A stretch of 64,000 nt of DNA, taken from JBFLXB01 sp964570625 (GTDB taxonomy: Bacteria; Nitrospirota; Nitrospiria; 2-01-FULL-66-17). Shown one piece after another: positions 27,140 through 36,229 of the stretch (within the stretch, counting starts at the first letter, position 1; every line of letters begins with the position of its first letter). Both the position numbers and the translations under genes were made by a program. The stretch lies in contig CAZMYW010000028.1 of the NCBI GenBank assembly GCA_964570625.1, positions 48,694-112,693 on the forward strand, read 5' to 3'. Under the pieces are notes generated by a model. It was not told where the DNA came from and searched no databases. It was given only the letters and a program-made list of their open reading frames with translations.

Positions 27140-28792
27140 GTGACCAATTCCCTAGCAAACAGCGCGCCCGCGTTAAGCCAGAAGCGTCCTCTCGACAAGT
27201 GGCGGCTGGCGGCGTTTGCGATCGCCGCGCTGGTCACGTTCCCGCTGGTGGTGGTGTTGTCGTCCGTCTTCGCGCCGGCGGATGAGGTGTGGCGTCACCT
27301 GGCGCAAACCGTGCTGGGCGATCTGCTCATCAACACGCTCTGGTTGGTCGTGGGCGTCGCGACGGGCACCGCCATACTCGGTGTCGGCCTCGCCTGGCTG
27401 ACCGCAGTCTGCGAATTCCCCGGCCGCCGGATCTTTGATTGGGCTCTCATGCTGCCGCTGGCGATTCCCGCGTACGTGACGGCGTTTGTTGCCGTGGCGC
27501 TGCTGGACTATACCGGCCCGCTGCAAACCGCGATGCGCGCGATGCTGCCAGAGGCGTGGGCGGTGTTGCCGCCCATCAGATCACGTGGCGGAGTGATCGT
27601 GGTGATGAGTCTCGCGCTATATCCTTACGTCTATCTGCTCGCCCGCCAAGCTTTTCTCACTCAGGGCAAACGAGCGATGGAAGCGGCTCAGGCCCTGGGA
27701 CACGGCCGCTGGGCGGGATTTTTCCGCCTTGCGGTGCCCATGGCCAGACCCTGGATCGTGGGTGGCCTCGCGCTGGTGGTGATGGAAACGCTCGCGGACT
27801 TCGGAACCGTTACCGTGTTCAACTACGACACGTTCACTACCGCCATCTACAAAGCGTGGTTCGGTCTGTTCTCACTCACGGCCGCAGCGCAACTCGCCTC
27901 GGTGTTGATCGTGATCGTGTTCGGGCTGTTGATCGCCGAACACGCCTGGCGTGGCGACGCTCGGTACGCGACCGGAGCCAAACATGATCAGATCGCAGAA
28001 CGGATTCCGCTCTCCGGCCTCGCCGCGTGGCTCGCGTTCGGTGCCTGCGCCGGGGTCCTCTCGGTGGCGTTCGTCGTCCCCGTCTCTCGACTCGCCATCT
28101 GGGGCGCGACGAGGATCGCCACCGATCTCGACAGGCGGGCCATCGGCTTTCTGTGGCACTCGATGTTCCTGGGAGCCGGGGCCGCAGTTCTCACGTGCGC
28201 CTGCGCGCTGGTGTTGACCTTCGCCCAACGACGGGGCAACGGGGCCGTGGCCGTGGCCACCCGCGTCGCCACGTTGGGTTACGCGTTACCCGGCTCAGTG
28301 CTGGCGGTGGGAATTTTCATCCCGCTAGCCTGGTTGGATCGGCAAGTCGCGGTGGGATTTCAGGCCGTCTCCCAGGAGGTGGGCTTGGTTATTCTCGGCA
28401 CGCCGCTCGCCATGATCCTCGCGTACTTGGCCCGATTTCTGGCCGCTGGCTTCGGCCCCATCGACAGTGCCATGCACCGCGTGACGCCCAGCCTGGAGGA
28501 AGCGGCTCGCGGACTGGGTGTCAGCGGCCGGCGATTGCTCCAACGGGTTCACCTCCCCATCATTCGCAGCGGCGTGCTCACCGCCGCCACGCTCGTGTTC
28601 GTCGATGTGATGAAGGAAATGCCCGCGACGCTGATGACCCGCCCATTCGGCTGGGACACCCTCTCGGTCCGGATCTTTGAGCTGACTTCAGAGGGTCAGT
28701 GGGAACAGGCAGCGCTTCCTGCTCTGGCCCTGGTCCTCGCCGGTTTACTGCCCGTGATGCTGCTGACCAGGCACGGCAGCCAGCGGTCATAA
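27140..28792 (+). CDS. fbpB: Iron(III) ABC transporter, fused two-domain permease
   Basis: 550 residues from GTG 27140; the ATG two bases earlier is in a frame that stops at once. About twelve membrane helices are arranged as two homologous halves, each with an EAA loop that contacts the ATPase: EAAQALGHGRWAGFFRLAVP and EAARGLGVSGRRLLQRVHLP. This is the FbpB/SfuB layout. No ATP-binding subunit follows; the next gene is convergent and unrelated. The ATPase must be encoded elsewhere. Confidence 0.92.
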   Translation: MTNSLANSAPALSQKRPLDKWRLAAFAIAALVTFPLVVVLSSVFAPADEVWRHLAQTVLGDLLINTLWLVVGVATGTAILGVGLAWLTAVCEFPGRRIFDWALMLPLAIPAYVTAFVAVALLDYTGPLQTAMRAMLPEAWAVLPPIRSRGGVIVVMSLALYPYVYLLARQAFLTQGKRAMEAAQALGHGRWAGFFRLAVPMARPWIVGGLALVVMETLADFGTVTVFNYDTFTTAIYKAWFGLFSLTAAAQLASVLIVIVFGLLIAEHAWRGDARYATGAKHDQIAERIPLSGLAAWLAFGACAGVLSVAFVVPVSRLAIWGATRIATDLDRRAIGFLWHSMFLGAGAAVLTCACALVLTFAQRRGNGAVAVATRVATLGYALPGSVLAVGIFIPLAWLDRQVAVGFQAVSQEVGLVILGTPLAMILAYLARFLAAGFGPIDSAMHRVTPSLEEAARGLGVSGRRLLQRVHLPIIRSGVLTAATLVFVDVMKEMPATLMTRPFGWDTLSVRIFELTSEGQWEQAALPALALVLAGLLPVMLLTRHGSQRS

Positions 28793-28835
28793 CGGCAGAC
28801 CGTCTCGTCGGCGGAAAACCCACCTTCGCCTCGAC

Positions 28836-29990
28836 CTATGGTTTTTCTATCTCCCGCTCTCCACGTTCGACCGCCGGTTGGTTCGTGACGGGAGCCCTCC
28901 ACGCAGTCGCCGCATTCCGCACCCGACGGCCTGCCCGTGTCAGCCCGTCCATCAGCCTCCCCTTGGCATCGAGAGACGGTTTTTCAATCACATGCCAAGA
29001 CAGCATCGCCAGCGGCAACGTCCCCCCGAACGTCAGCACCATCATCGGCAGCGCGGTCACCGTGGGGATGAGAAACGCAATCATCTGCTGGACAGGAAAC
29101 GCGTAGAGATAGATCCCGTAGGAATAGTCACCGGTTCCGTTCAGTCGGCGAATCCAATTCGGTGACGGCGTGTACGCGAAAAACAGGGTGCCATACGATA
29201 GGGCAAGGTCGAACACGAGAGGGAAAGACGAGGTGCCATGCAGAAGCACGGCCGCGGCGCTCAGGACCGCCACGAACACCCAGTGAATCGGCACGATGTC
29301 ACGATTGATATAACACCACGCCCCGAATGCGAAGGAGCTCGATACACCCAAGTCGATACTGTTAAACGCCAGTCCGAGCACTCGCGCCAACCCCGGGAAA
29401 TAGACACACAGCAGTACGACGAGAATCAGTGCCGTATTAAATAGCCTTCGCGGAGCCAGTAGCCCGATCACTCCGAGCAGGCCCACCAACAGATACAGTC
29501 GCACCTCCGTAAAAAGCGACCACAACGAACCGTTGACGGCGTTTCGCCATGGATTGGTCGCAAAGACGCCGGGAAGTCCCCATTCCGGCGTGGTAAGGGT
29601 AATATTGTTGACCACGTGACGAACGGTCTGCTTATCGCTGAAATAGTCTGTCAACGGCAAGGTGGTTGCCACGGGCCCAATGACAAACACACCAAACATG
29701 ACCGCGACCGCCAACGCGGGGAAGATCCGTAAGATCCGGGCCTCTAGATAACTCAGCAGATCCCGCCGCGATAAGAAACTCTTGGTGACCAGGAATCCGC
29801 TGATGACGAAAAACATCAGCACGCCCGCCTCGCCGAAGTGTTTGTAGCCCGTCAAAATTTTCAACGGTTCTTTGCCGCCGGCAGTGGACAAATAGTAGCT
29901 GTGCCCAACGATGACAAGCGAGGCCGCGATGAACCGCAGCAAATGATAGTTGTTGTCTCGACCGTGATCGTAGTCCGCGATCGTTCCCAT
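28836..29990 (-). CDS. Acyltransferase 3 family membrane protein
   Basis: 384 residues with about ten membrane helices. The opening NNYHLLRFIAASLVIVGHSYYLS carries the conserved Arg and His of the OafA/NodX family, followed by GVLMFFVISGFLVTKS and YLEARILRIFPAL. The last helix is followed by WHVIEKPSL, also typical. Members O-acylate surface sugars or lipids. The substrate cannot be told. The gene stands alone between the iron permease (convergent) and the sugar dehydrogenase. Confidence 0.9.
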   Translation of the reverse strand: MGTIADYDHGRDNNYHLLRFIAASLVIVGHSYYLSTAGGKEPLKILTGYKHFGEAGVLMFFVISGFLVTKSFLSRRDLLSYLEARILRIFPALAVAVMFGVFVIGPVATTLPLTDYFSDKQTVRHVVNNITLTTPEWGLPGVFATNPWRNAVNGSLWSLFTEVRLYLLVGLLGVIGLLAPRRLFNTALILVVLLCVYFPGLARVLGLAFNSIDLGVSSSFAFGAWCYINRDIVPIHWVFVAVLSAAAVLLHGTSSFPLVFDLALSYGTLFFAYTPSPNWIRRLNGTGDYSYGIYLYAFPVQQMIAFLIPTVTALPMMVLTFGGTLPLAMLSWHVIEKPSLDAKGRLMDGLTRAGRRVRNAATAWRAPVTNQPAVERGEREIEKP

Positions 29991-30046
29991 AGCCGCTCCT
30001 CAGGTGCGTACAGACCTTTTATTATCTCTGTTTTGAGGGTTCATGA

Positions 30047-30074
30047 AAAGGGGGCCCTCGGCGTGGCCCCCTTT
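30047..30074 (-). terminator. Terminator after the sugar dehydrogenase gene
   Basis: AAAGGGGGCC (30047-30056) pairs perfectly with GGCCCCCTTT (30065-30074), loop 8. On the minus strand the stem ends in CCCCCTTTTC, 38 bases after the stop of the gene at 30112. Confidence 0.75.
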
Positions 30075-30111
30075 GGGACTACGACGGTGTGACGAGAGGT
30101 CTGTGGGGAGA

Positions 30112-31278
30112 TCAGGGCCCCTCGACGACGCGGTACGCTGTGCCGTTTGCGGACAAAATGTACAATTCGCCCGCCGCGTCTTCGCCGAACGAGAGAATGC
30201 TGCCGAGGTTTCCGAAGTTCCAGTCTTGTTGTTCGGTGGCCACGCCGTTCGCGTAGCGGAAGCTGCGCACCCACCCGTCGCAGTAATCCGCGTAAAAATA
30301 CGTTCCATGCAACGCCGGAATCTCGTCGCCTCGGTACACAAAGCCTCCAGTGACCGAACAACCCTCGGCGTGGCTGTACTCCAAGACCGGCACCATGAGA
30401 CCGCTTTGGTTGCAGCCGCTCGAAGGCTCGTAGCAGTGTCGGCCCTCCATAGTGTCCCATCCGTAGTTCACGCCCGCTGCGGTGCTCGACACCACGTTGA
30501 CCTCTTCCCACGCGTTCTGCCCGACATCCGCAACGTACAGACGCCCCTCGGTCCGATCAAACGTCCAGCGCCACGGGTTGCGCAACCCGACCGCCCAGAT
30601 CTCTCCCCGTGCACCGGTCGTCCCCACGAACGGATTGTCCGGCGGAATCACGTAGGGATCTCCGGCATCTACGTCGATGCGCAGCAGCTTGCCCAACAAC
30701 GTGCTCGGGTCCTGGCCATTCTCGTCCGGGTCCCCCCCACCGCCACCATCTCCGGTCCCGATATAGACTTTCCCATCGGTCCCGAACGCGAGCATGCCGC
30801 CGTTGTGATTGTCCTCGGAGGAATGAGCAACGGTCAGGATCACGTGGGCCGATCCCGCATCAGCCACATTGGGATTCGCGCTCCGCGTGTACCGCTCGAC
30901 CGTGATATCACCGTTCAGAGCCGTGTAATAGACATACAAGAAACCGTTCGTTGCGTAGGACGGATGAAACGCCAAACCCAACAAACCGCGCTCTCCCACG
31001 GTGCTGATTCGACCATCCAGATTGAGAAACGGAGCCGAGAGCAGGCCACCGTTCTCGACGACGCGAACACGACCGGGCTTCTCGACAATGAAAAGCCTGG
31101 AATCGGCTTCTGGAGCCGTCAGGAACAACGGGTTCGACAGGCCCGAAGCAACGGGCTCGACCCGCAGCGCAACCGGAGTCGGTGGCGTGCCCGTCCCCTT
31201 TTCCGAATCGCTGGGACAGGCTGTGAGCAGCAGGGAAAACGCGGTGCAGAGCAGGGGGTTGGGTAGGAGTAGCCGCAT
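30112..31278 (-). CDS. PQQ-dependent soluble sugar (aldose) dehydrogenase, lipoprotein
   Basis: 388 residues from ATG 31278, chosen because it gives a signal peptide with lipobox LTAC (MRLLLPNPLLCTAFSLLLTAC). The longer frame to 31410 would run into the operon terminator. Family motifs of the glucose/sorbosone dehydrogenase beta-propeller are seen: GLLGLAFHPSYATNGFLYVYYT, HNGGMLAFGTDGKVYIGTGDGG, GLRNPWRW, YVADVGQNAWEEVN and GVNYGWDTMEG. It would oxidise aldoses in the periplasm with PQQ. No PQQ synthesis genes are in the window. Confidence 0.9.
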   Translation of the reverse strand: MRLLLPNPLLCTAFSLLLTACPSDSEKGTGTPPTPVALRVEPVASGLSNPLFLTAPEADSRLFIVEKPGRVRVVENGGLLSAPFLNLDGRISTVGERGLLGLAFHPSYATNGFLYVYYTALNGDITVERYTRSANPNVADAGSAHVILTVAHSSEDNHNGGMLAFGTDGKVYIGTGDGGGGGDPDENGQDPSTLLGKLLRIDVDAGDPYVIPPDNPFVGTTGARGEIWAVGLRNPWRWTFDRTEGRLYVADVGQNAWEEVNVVSSTAAGVNYGWDTMEGRHCYEPSSGCNQSGLMVPVLEYSHAEGCSVTGGFVYRGDEIPALHGTYFYADYCDGWVRSFRYANGVATEQQDWNFGNLGSILSFGEDAAGELYILSANGTAYRVVEGP

Positions 31279-31400
31279 GGCACCCTGACTCTTAGCAGGC
31301 GCATCCGACCACGTCAAGCTGCACGGGGGAGGGAGACACAGCGACTCTGTGCCCCCCTCCCATAGCCGTAACTCTCCGCTCATCTCTCGCTGATAACGAA

Positions 31401-31428
31401 AACGGCGCAACCTGTTGGTTGCGCCGTT
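31401..31428 (-). terminator. Terminator at the end of the alpha operon
   Basis: AACGGCGCAACC (31401-31412), loop 4, GGTTGCGCCGTT (31417-31428), a perfect 12-bp stem. On the minus strand it is followed by TTCG after the final TT, 29 bases after rplQ. It is the end of the long ribosomal superoperon. Confidence 0.85.
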
Positions 31429-31456
31429 CGTGTTCCATCTCTCGTCGGTCGGTCCC

Positions 31457-31900
31457 TTACCCCGCCTTGGCCTTCTCCGCTTCAGGCTTTTCCTTCTTCG
31501 CGCCCTTGGTCTTCTTGTCCGGTCCAGCGGTCGTCACCTTGGGCTTGAGTTCGGTCAGTTCGATCACGGCCATGGGGGCACCGTCACCGAGTCGGCGACG
31601 GGACTGCATGACTCGGGTGTAGCCGCCGGCGCGGTTGGCGAAGCGCGGGCCGATGTCGGAGAACAACGTCCGCACCACGGATTCCTTCTGGATAAACGCC
31701 AGCGCACGCCGGCGAGAGGCCAAGTCGCCGCGCTTGCCGAGGGTAATCATCTTCTCGACAAACGACCGAAGCTCCTTGGCCTTGGGCACCGTGGTTTCAA
31801 TACGTTCGTGCTCCAAAAGGGACGTGACCAGCGAACGGTACAACGCACGGCGGTGGCTGCTGTTACGGCCCAACGCGCGGCCGGCTTTGCGGTGTCGCAT
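31457..31900 (-). CDS. rplQ: 50S ribosomal protein L17
   Basis: 147 residues; the bL17 core is about 118. It starts MRHRKAGRALGRNSSHRRALYRSLVTSLLEHERIETT, the diagnostic L17 opening. The C-terminal 30 residues are a Lys/Ala/Glu-rich tail (KKTKGAKKEKPEAEKAKAG) beyond the core. It is the last gene of the alpha operon, one base after rpoA, and is followed by a strong terminator. Confidence 0.97.
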   Translation of the reverse strand: MRHRKAGRALGRNSSHRRALYRSLVTSLLEHERIETTVPKAKELRSFVEKMITLGKRGDLASRRRALAFIQKESVVRTLFSDIGPRFANRAGGYTRVMQSRRRLGDGAPMAVIELTELKPKVTTAGPDKKTKGAKKEKPEAEKAKAG

Positions 31901-31901
31901 C

Positions 31902-32942
31902 TCAGGCTACCCCCTCGGACTTGGCGTCCATCTCGGATCGCGCGTCGCCTTCAGCCCCTTCCTGTGGGAGTAGGTCCTTGATGTTCATCCCGAATGACAG
32001 CCCCATCTCGTGAAGGAGCTCTTTGATTTCATTCAGCGACTTTCGGCCGAAGTTCTTAGTCTTGAGCATCTCATGCTCGGTCTTCTGAACCAAGTCCGCG
32101 ATGGTCTTGATGTTGGCGTTCTTCAGACAGTTGGCCGCTCGCACCGACAGCTCCAGTTCATTGACGCCTCGGAACAGGTTCCGGTTCAGGTCCTTGCGCG
32201 TCTCCTCGGTCACCGGAACGGCCACCGCGTCGCCTTCGTCAAAGTTGATGAAAATTTGCATCTGATCTTTGACGATCTTGGAGGCGTGCGCAAGCGCGTC
32301 CTCCGGCGTGATGCTGCCGTCGGTCCAGACCTCCATCACCAGGCGGTCGTAGTCCGTGATCCGACCAACACGTGCGGGTTCGACCGCGAAGTTGACGCGT
32401 TTCACCGGCGGAAAAATCGCGTCGATCGGAATGGTCCCGATGGGCATACCCTCTTCCTTGTTACGCTCGGCCGGGACGTACCCGCGGCCGAGCTTCACCG
32501 TCAACTCGGCTCTCACGTGCGCATCCTTGTCCAACGTGGCGATGTGGATATCCGGCGTCAAGATCTCCACATCCGCGTCGTGGACAATGTCCTCGCCCGT
32601 CAGTTCGCCCGGGCCGCGCTTGTCGATCGTCACGACTTTCGGTTTGTCGCCGTGAAGCTTCACGCGCAGCCGTTTCAGATTGAGCACGATATCGGTCACG
32701 TCCTCCGTCACACCCGGGACCGTGGCGAACTCGTGCAAGACGCCTTCGATCTTGATGGACGTGACGGCGGCCCCGACGATGGACGACAGCAGGACACGCC
32801 GCAGCGAGTTGCCTATCGTGGTGCCGAACCCGCGTTCGAACGGCTCCGCGGTGAACTTGCCGTACGTGTCGGTCAAGGTCTCCTTGTCGCACTCCAGTTT
32901 CCGCGGCGCCTGAAAATCACTCGTTCTGATCAATGTCGTCAT
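31902..32942 (-). CDS. rpoA: RNA polymerase alpha subunit
   Basis: 346 residues. The N-terminal dimerisation domain has FERGFGTTIGNSLRRVLLSSIVGAAVTSIKIEGVLHEF, and the C-terminal domain has ELSVRAANCLKNANIKTIADLVQKTE and GRKSLNEIKELL, which contact promoter DNA and activators. The length is slightly above the usual 330 because of a short acidic tail. It lies between rpsD and rplQ as in most bacteria. Confidence 0.98.
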   Translation of the reverse strand: MTTLIRTSDFQAPRKLECDKETLTDTYGKFTAEPFERGFGTTIGNSLRRVLLSSIVGAAVTSIKIEGVLHEFATVPGVTEDVTDIVLNLKRLRVKLHGDKPKVVTIDKRGPGELTGEDIVHDADVEILTPDIHIATLDKDAHVRAELTVKLGRGYVPAERNKEEGMPIGTIPIDAIFPPVKRVNFAVEPARVGRITDYDRLVMEVWTDGSITPEDALAHASKIVKDQMQIFINFDEGDAVAVPVTEETRKDLNRNLFRGVNELELSVRAANCLKNANIKTIADLVQKTEHEMLKTKNFGRKSLNEIKELLHEMGLSFGMNIKDLLPQEGAEGDARSEMDAKSEGVA

Positions 32943-32993
32943 CGATGTCTCTCCACCCTAGCCTGCGTTCGCCACCGCGTCCTGCGGCTCGAT

Positions 32994-33620
32994 CTATCGC
33001 GAGTACAGCTCGACCACGAGCTGCTCGTTGACCGGCAGGGCGATCTCTTCTTTCGTCGGAAGCTCCTTGACGCGGCCCGTGCAATGGGTCTTGTCTACTT
33101 CCAACCAGCCCGGCACACCGCGCCCACCAACACCTTCCAGCGCCTTTTGGACCGGCAATATCGACCGCGACGATTCGCGGACGGACACCGTCGCCCCCGG
33201 TACGACCAGGAACGAGGGAATGTCCACCTTCTTCCCGTTGACCTGAAAGTGGCCGTGGCGAACCAGCTGTCGGGCTTCGCGGCGCGAGGATGCGAATCCC
33301 AACCGATAGACCACGTTATCCAGCCGCCGCTCCAACAGCACCAGCAGATTTTCTCCGGTAATCCCCTTGATCCGCTCAGCCCGGTGGAAGTAGCCGCGGA
33401 ACTGGCGCTCTAACAGCCCGTAGATGCGCTTGAGCTTTTGTTTCTCGCGGAGCTGGAGGCTGTACTCCGAGGTTCGCATCCGGCCCTGTCCGTGCTGGCC
33501 CGGGGGGTAGCTGCGGCGATCCACGGCGCACTTGTCCGAGTAACAGCGCGTCCCTTTGAGAAACAGTTTCGTGCCCTCGCGGCGGCACAGCCGACAGACC
33601 GGCCCTAGATATCGTCCCAC
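32994..33620 (-). CDS. rpsD: 30S ribosomal protein S4 (zinc-binding form)
   Basis: 208 residues. The N-terminus has CRLCRREGTKLFLKGTRC and a fourth Cys at KCAVDRR, the four-Cys zinc knuckle of the C+ form. The S4 RNA-binding motif is ERRLDNVVYRLGFASSRREARQLVRHGH. S4 nucleates 30S assembly and in many species represses its own operon. Confidence 0.98.
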   Translation of the reverse strand: MGRYLGPVCRLCRREGTKLFLKGTRCYSDKCAVDRRSYPPGQHGQGRMRTSEYSLQLREKQKLKRIYGLLERQFRGYFHRAERIKGITGENLLVLLERRLDNVVYRLGFASSRREARQLVRHGHFQVNGKKVDIPSFLVVPGATVSVRESSRSILPVQKALEGVGGRGVPGWLEVDKTHCTGRVKELPTKEEIALPVNEQLVVELYSR

Positions 33621-33662
33621 ACTCGTCTCCTGTCCTACAATGTTCCCCGGTTCGCCTTCACG

Positions 33663-34049
33663 CTAGACCCGCCGTCGTTTGGGCGGCCTACACCCGTTGT
33701 GCGGAATCGGCGTCACGTCTCGAATCAAGTTGATCTTGAGACCGGCGACCTGTAACGCACGAATCGCCGACTCGCGGCCGGACCCAGGACCCTTGACGTA
33801 CACGTCCACCTGCCGCATCCCGTGCTCCATCGCTTTTTTGGCGGCGGTATCCGCGGCTCGCTGCGCTGCGAACGGGGTGCTCTTACGAGAACCCTTGAAG
33901 CCCTGGTTTCCCGCGCTGGCCCAGACCACGACGTTGCCCGCCAAGTCCGTCACCGTCACGATGGTGTTGTTGAACGACGCCTGGACATGCGCCACGCCCG
34001 TCTGGACGTGCTTGCGTTCCTTCTTTTTTCCAACTTTCTTATTGACCAT
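33663..34049 (-). CDS. rpsK: 30S ribosomal protein S11
   Basis: 128 residues with HVQASFNNTIVTVTDLAGN, WASAGNQGFKGSRKSTPFAAQ and the C-terminal DVTPIPHNGCRPPKRRRV that define uS11. It forms the 30S platform. The gene order rpsM-rpsK-rpsD-rpoA is standard. Confidence 0.98.
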   Translation of the reverse strand: MVNKKVGKKKERKHVQTGVAHVQASFNNTIVTVTDLAGNVVVWASAGNQGFKGSRKSTPFAAQRAADTAAKKAMEHGMRQVDVYVKGPGSGRESAIRALQVAGLKINLIRDVTPIPHNGCRPPKRRRV

Positions 34050-34076
34050 ACATCCTCGCTTGGGTCACCCCACGGC

Positions 34077-34454
34077 CTACTTGTCTTTTTTCTTCGCGCC
34101 GATGCCCCGTCGGTTCGGCCCCTTGCGGGTCTTCGCGTTGGTGTGGGTCCGTTGTCCCCGAACCGGCAATCCCCGGCGGTGCCGGAGCCCCCGGTAACAC
34201 CCGATGTCCATCAACCGTTTGATGTTCATCGCGATCTCGCGGCGCAGGTCGCCCTCCACCTTGAACTCTCGGTCGATAATCTCCCGAAGGCGCACCACTT
34301 CGGCCTCCTGAAGCGTCTTGACCCGTGTGGCCGGATCCACCTTCGCCTCGCGCAAAATCTTCAGCGCCGATGGCCGTCCAATGCCGTAGATCGCGGTGAG
34401 GCCGATCTCGACCCGTTTGTCTCGTGGAAGATCTATTCCTGATATACGCGCCAC
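34077..34454 (-). CDS. rpsM: 30S ribosomal protein S13
   Basis: 125 residues starting MARISGIDLPRDKRVEIGLTAIYGIG, with CYRGLRHRRGLPVRGQRTHTNAKTRKG near the end. It sits in the 30S head and touches the 50S. The first gene after rpmJ. Confidence 0.98.
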   Translation of the reverse strand: MARISGIDLPRDKRVEIGLTAIYGIGRPSALKILREAKVDPATRVKTLQEAEVVRLREIIDREFKVEGDLRREIAMNIKRLMDIGCYRGLRHRRGLPVRGQRTHTNAKTRKGPNRRGIGAKKKDK

Positions 34455-34465
34455 CTTCCGACTCC

Positions 34466-34579
34466 TTATCCTTGTCGCTGCTTATGCCGAGGATTTTCGC
34501 AGATCACCCGAACCACGCCGCGGCGCTTGATGATCTTACATTTGGCACAGATCGCTTTGACCGACGACCGAACTTTCAT
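34466..34579 (-). CDS. rpmJ: 50S ribosomal protein L36 (zinc ribbon)
   Basis: 37 residues, MKVRSSVKAICAKCKIIKRR then GVVRVICENPRHKQRQG. Zinc ligands are Cys11, Cys14, Cys27 and His32, the C+ form. ATG 34579 lies 12 bases after the infA stop and the TAA ends at 34466. Confidence 0.95.
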   Translation of the reverse strand: MKVRSSVKAICAKCKIIKRRGVVRVICENPRHKQRQG

Positions 34580-34591
34580 GGCGATTCCTTC

Positions 34592-34813
34592 CTACTTGCT
34601 GAACCGATACGTAATCCGACCGCGAGTCAGATCGTACTGCGACAGCTCCACGGTGACCTTGTCTCCCGGGAGGATTTTAATATAGTGCATCCGCATTTTC
34701 CCGGAGATATGCGCCAATACCTTATGGCCGTTCTCCAACGCCACGCGGAACATGGCGTTGGGGAGGGGCTCCACAATAGTTCCCTGCACTTCAATGGTAT
34801 CTTCCTTCGGCAT
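34592..34813 (-). CDS. infA: Translation initiation factor IF-1
   Basis: 73 residues, a single S1/OB-fold: MPKEDTIEVQGTIVEPLPNAMFRVALENGHKVLAHISGKMR and LPGDKVTVELSQYDLTRGRITYR. It blocks the 30S A site during initiation. It follows map by 9 bases. Confidence 0.98.
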   Translation of the reverse strand: MPKEDTIEVQGTIVEPLPNAMFRVALENGHKVLAHISGKMRMHYIKILPGDKVTVELSQYDLTRGRITYRFSK

Positions 34814-34822
34814 CGTCCTCCG

Positions 34823-35575
34823 TTACGCCGCGCGGGTGAGCACTTTCGGTCCCTCGACCGTCAACGCGATCGTGTGTTCGAAATGCGCGGAGAGCTTCCG
34901 ATCTCTGGTCACCACGGTCCATCGATCGTCCAGCACCTCCACGTCACTCCTCCCGATGTTCACCATCGGCTCGATCGCCAACACCAACCCCTCCTTGAGG
35001 CGAGGGCCCTCGCCGGGCTTTCCAAAATTTGGCACCTGAGGATCCTCGTGCAAGTTCCGCCCGATGCCGTGGCCCACGAAATCCGTGACCACGGAATACC
35101 CCTCTCGCTCGGCCACGGTCTGGATCGCGTGCGAGACATCGGACAACCGGTTGCCCACTTTCACCTGCTCCAACCCCGCAGTCAAGGCCTCTTCGGTCAC
35201 CCGAATGAGGCGAGCGGCCGCCTCGGAGATTTGCCCCACGGGCACGGTCACCGCCGCATCGCCGTGGTAGCCCTCCACGATCGCTCCCACGTCGATCCCG
35301 ATGATATCGCCCTCCTCCAGACGCTTTCTGGCCGATGGGATCCCGTGGACCACTTCTTCATTGACCGAGGTACACAGCGTCGCGGGATAGCCGCGGTAAC
35401 CCTTGAATGCGGGCCGCCCCCCTTCGCGGACGATGAACTCCTCGGCCCAGCGATCCAAGTCCGCCGTGGTGATGCCAGGTTTGACCCGCTCGCGAAGAAA
35501 CGCGATGGTCAGCGCCACGATCCGACTGGCCTGAGCAATCAGTTCGATTTCCTGCGGCGTCTTCAAAATAATCAT
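34823..35575 (-). CDS. map: Methionine aminopeptidase, type I
   Basis: 250 residues. It removes the initiator Met from new proteins. Metal ligands are visible in IGIDVGAIVEGYHGDAAVTVPVG, GHGIGRNLHEDPQVPN and EGLVLAIEPMV. The ATG overlaps the adk stop by 4 bases, so the two are coupled. Confidence 0.97.
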   Translation of the reverse strand: MIILKTPQEIELIAQASRIVALTIAFLRERVKPGITTADLDRWAEEFIVREGGRPAFKGYRGYPATLCTSVNEEVVHGIPSARKRLEEGDIIGIDVGAIVEGYHGDAAVTVPVGQISEAAARLIRVTEEALTAGLEQVKVGNRLSDVSHAIQTVAEREGYSVVTDFVGHGIGRNLHEDPQVPNFGKPGEGPRLKEGLVLAIEPMVNIGRSDVEVLDDRWTVVTRDRKLSAHFEHTIALTVEGPKVLTRAA

Positions 35576-36228
35576 ACCGGCTGGTCCGCGACCAAGGCCG
35601 CCTCGACCCGGGCGGCAACCTGATCGATCGGCGCCGAACCATCAATGGTCGCCAACAGACCGCGCGACCGATAATACGCCAAAAGCGGCGTGGTTTCACG
35701 TTCGTACACCGCCAAACGCTTTCGGATCGTTTCCGCCCGATCATCCTCACGCTGGAAGAGATCCGCACCGCACGCGCCGCACCGATCTCCCTTGGGAGAG
35801 GGGTCGTGCGTCACGTGATACACCCTCCCGCACGCGGGACAGCCGCGTCGACCGGACAGGCGATCCACGATCAGATCCGCAGCCGCTTGAAACGCCACCG
35901 CCCGATCCAAACGCTCCCCCCGGGAGGACACCATCTTTTCCAGCGCCTCCGCCTGAGGAATCGTCCGCGGGAATCCGTCGAGCAGGTAGCCCGGCTTGGT
36001 GTCGTCGGCTTTCAGTCGCTCGGCCAGCATATCGATCACGAGACCATCCGGAACCAGCGCGCCCGAGTCCATAAACGTTTTGGCCTGTCGGCCCAACGGC
36101 GTGTTGGTACGCACCGCTTCCCGCAGCACGTCGCCGGTCGAAATCTTGGCGATGCCTCTGGACGCTGCCAGGCGCTGCGCCTGGGTGCCTTTGCCCACAC
36201 CCGGAGGACCGATGAACACCACGCGCAC
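35572..36228 (-). CDS. adk: Adenylate kinase (zinc-lid form)
   Basis: 218 residues. It interconverts AMP, ADP and ATP. The P-loop is GPPGVGKGTQ (7-16), the AMP site includes STGDVLREAV, and DGFPRT is present. The lid carries four Cys (GCPACGRVYHVTHDP and RCGACGADL), the zinc-binding long form. It starts one base after the secY stop, the usual position in the spc operon. Confidence 0.98.
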   Translation of the reverse strand: MRVVFIGPPGVGKGTQAQRLAASRGIAKISTGDVLREAVRTNTPLGRQAKTFMDSGALVPDGLVIDMLAERLKADDTKPGYLLDGFPRTIPQAEALEKMVSSRGERLDRAVAFQAAADLIVDRLSGRRGCPACGRVYHVTHDPSPKGDRCGACGADLFQREDDRAETIRKRLAVYERETTPLLAYYRSRGLLATIDGSAPIDQVAARVEAALVADQPV

Positions 36229-36229
36229 G

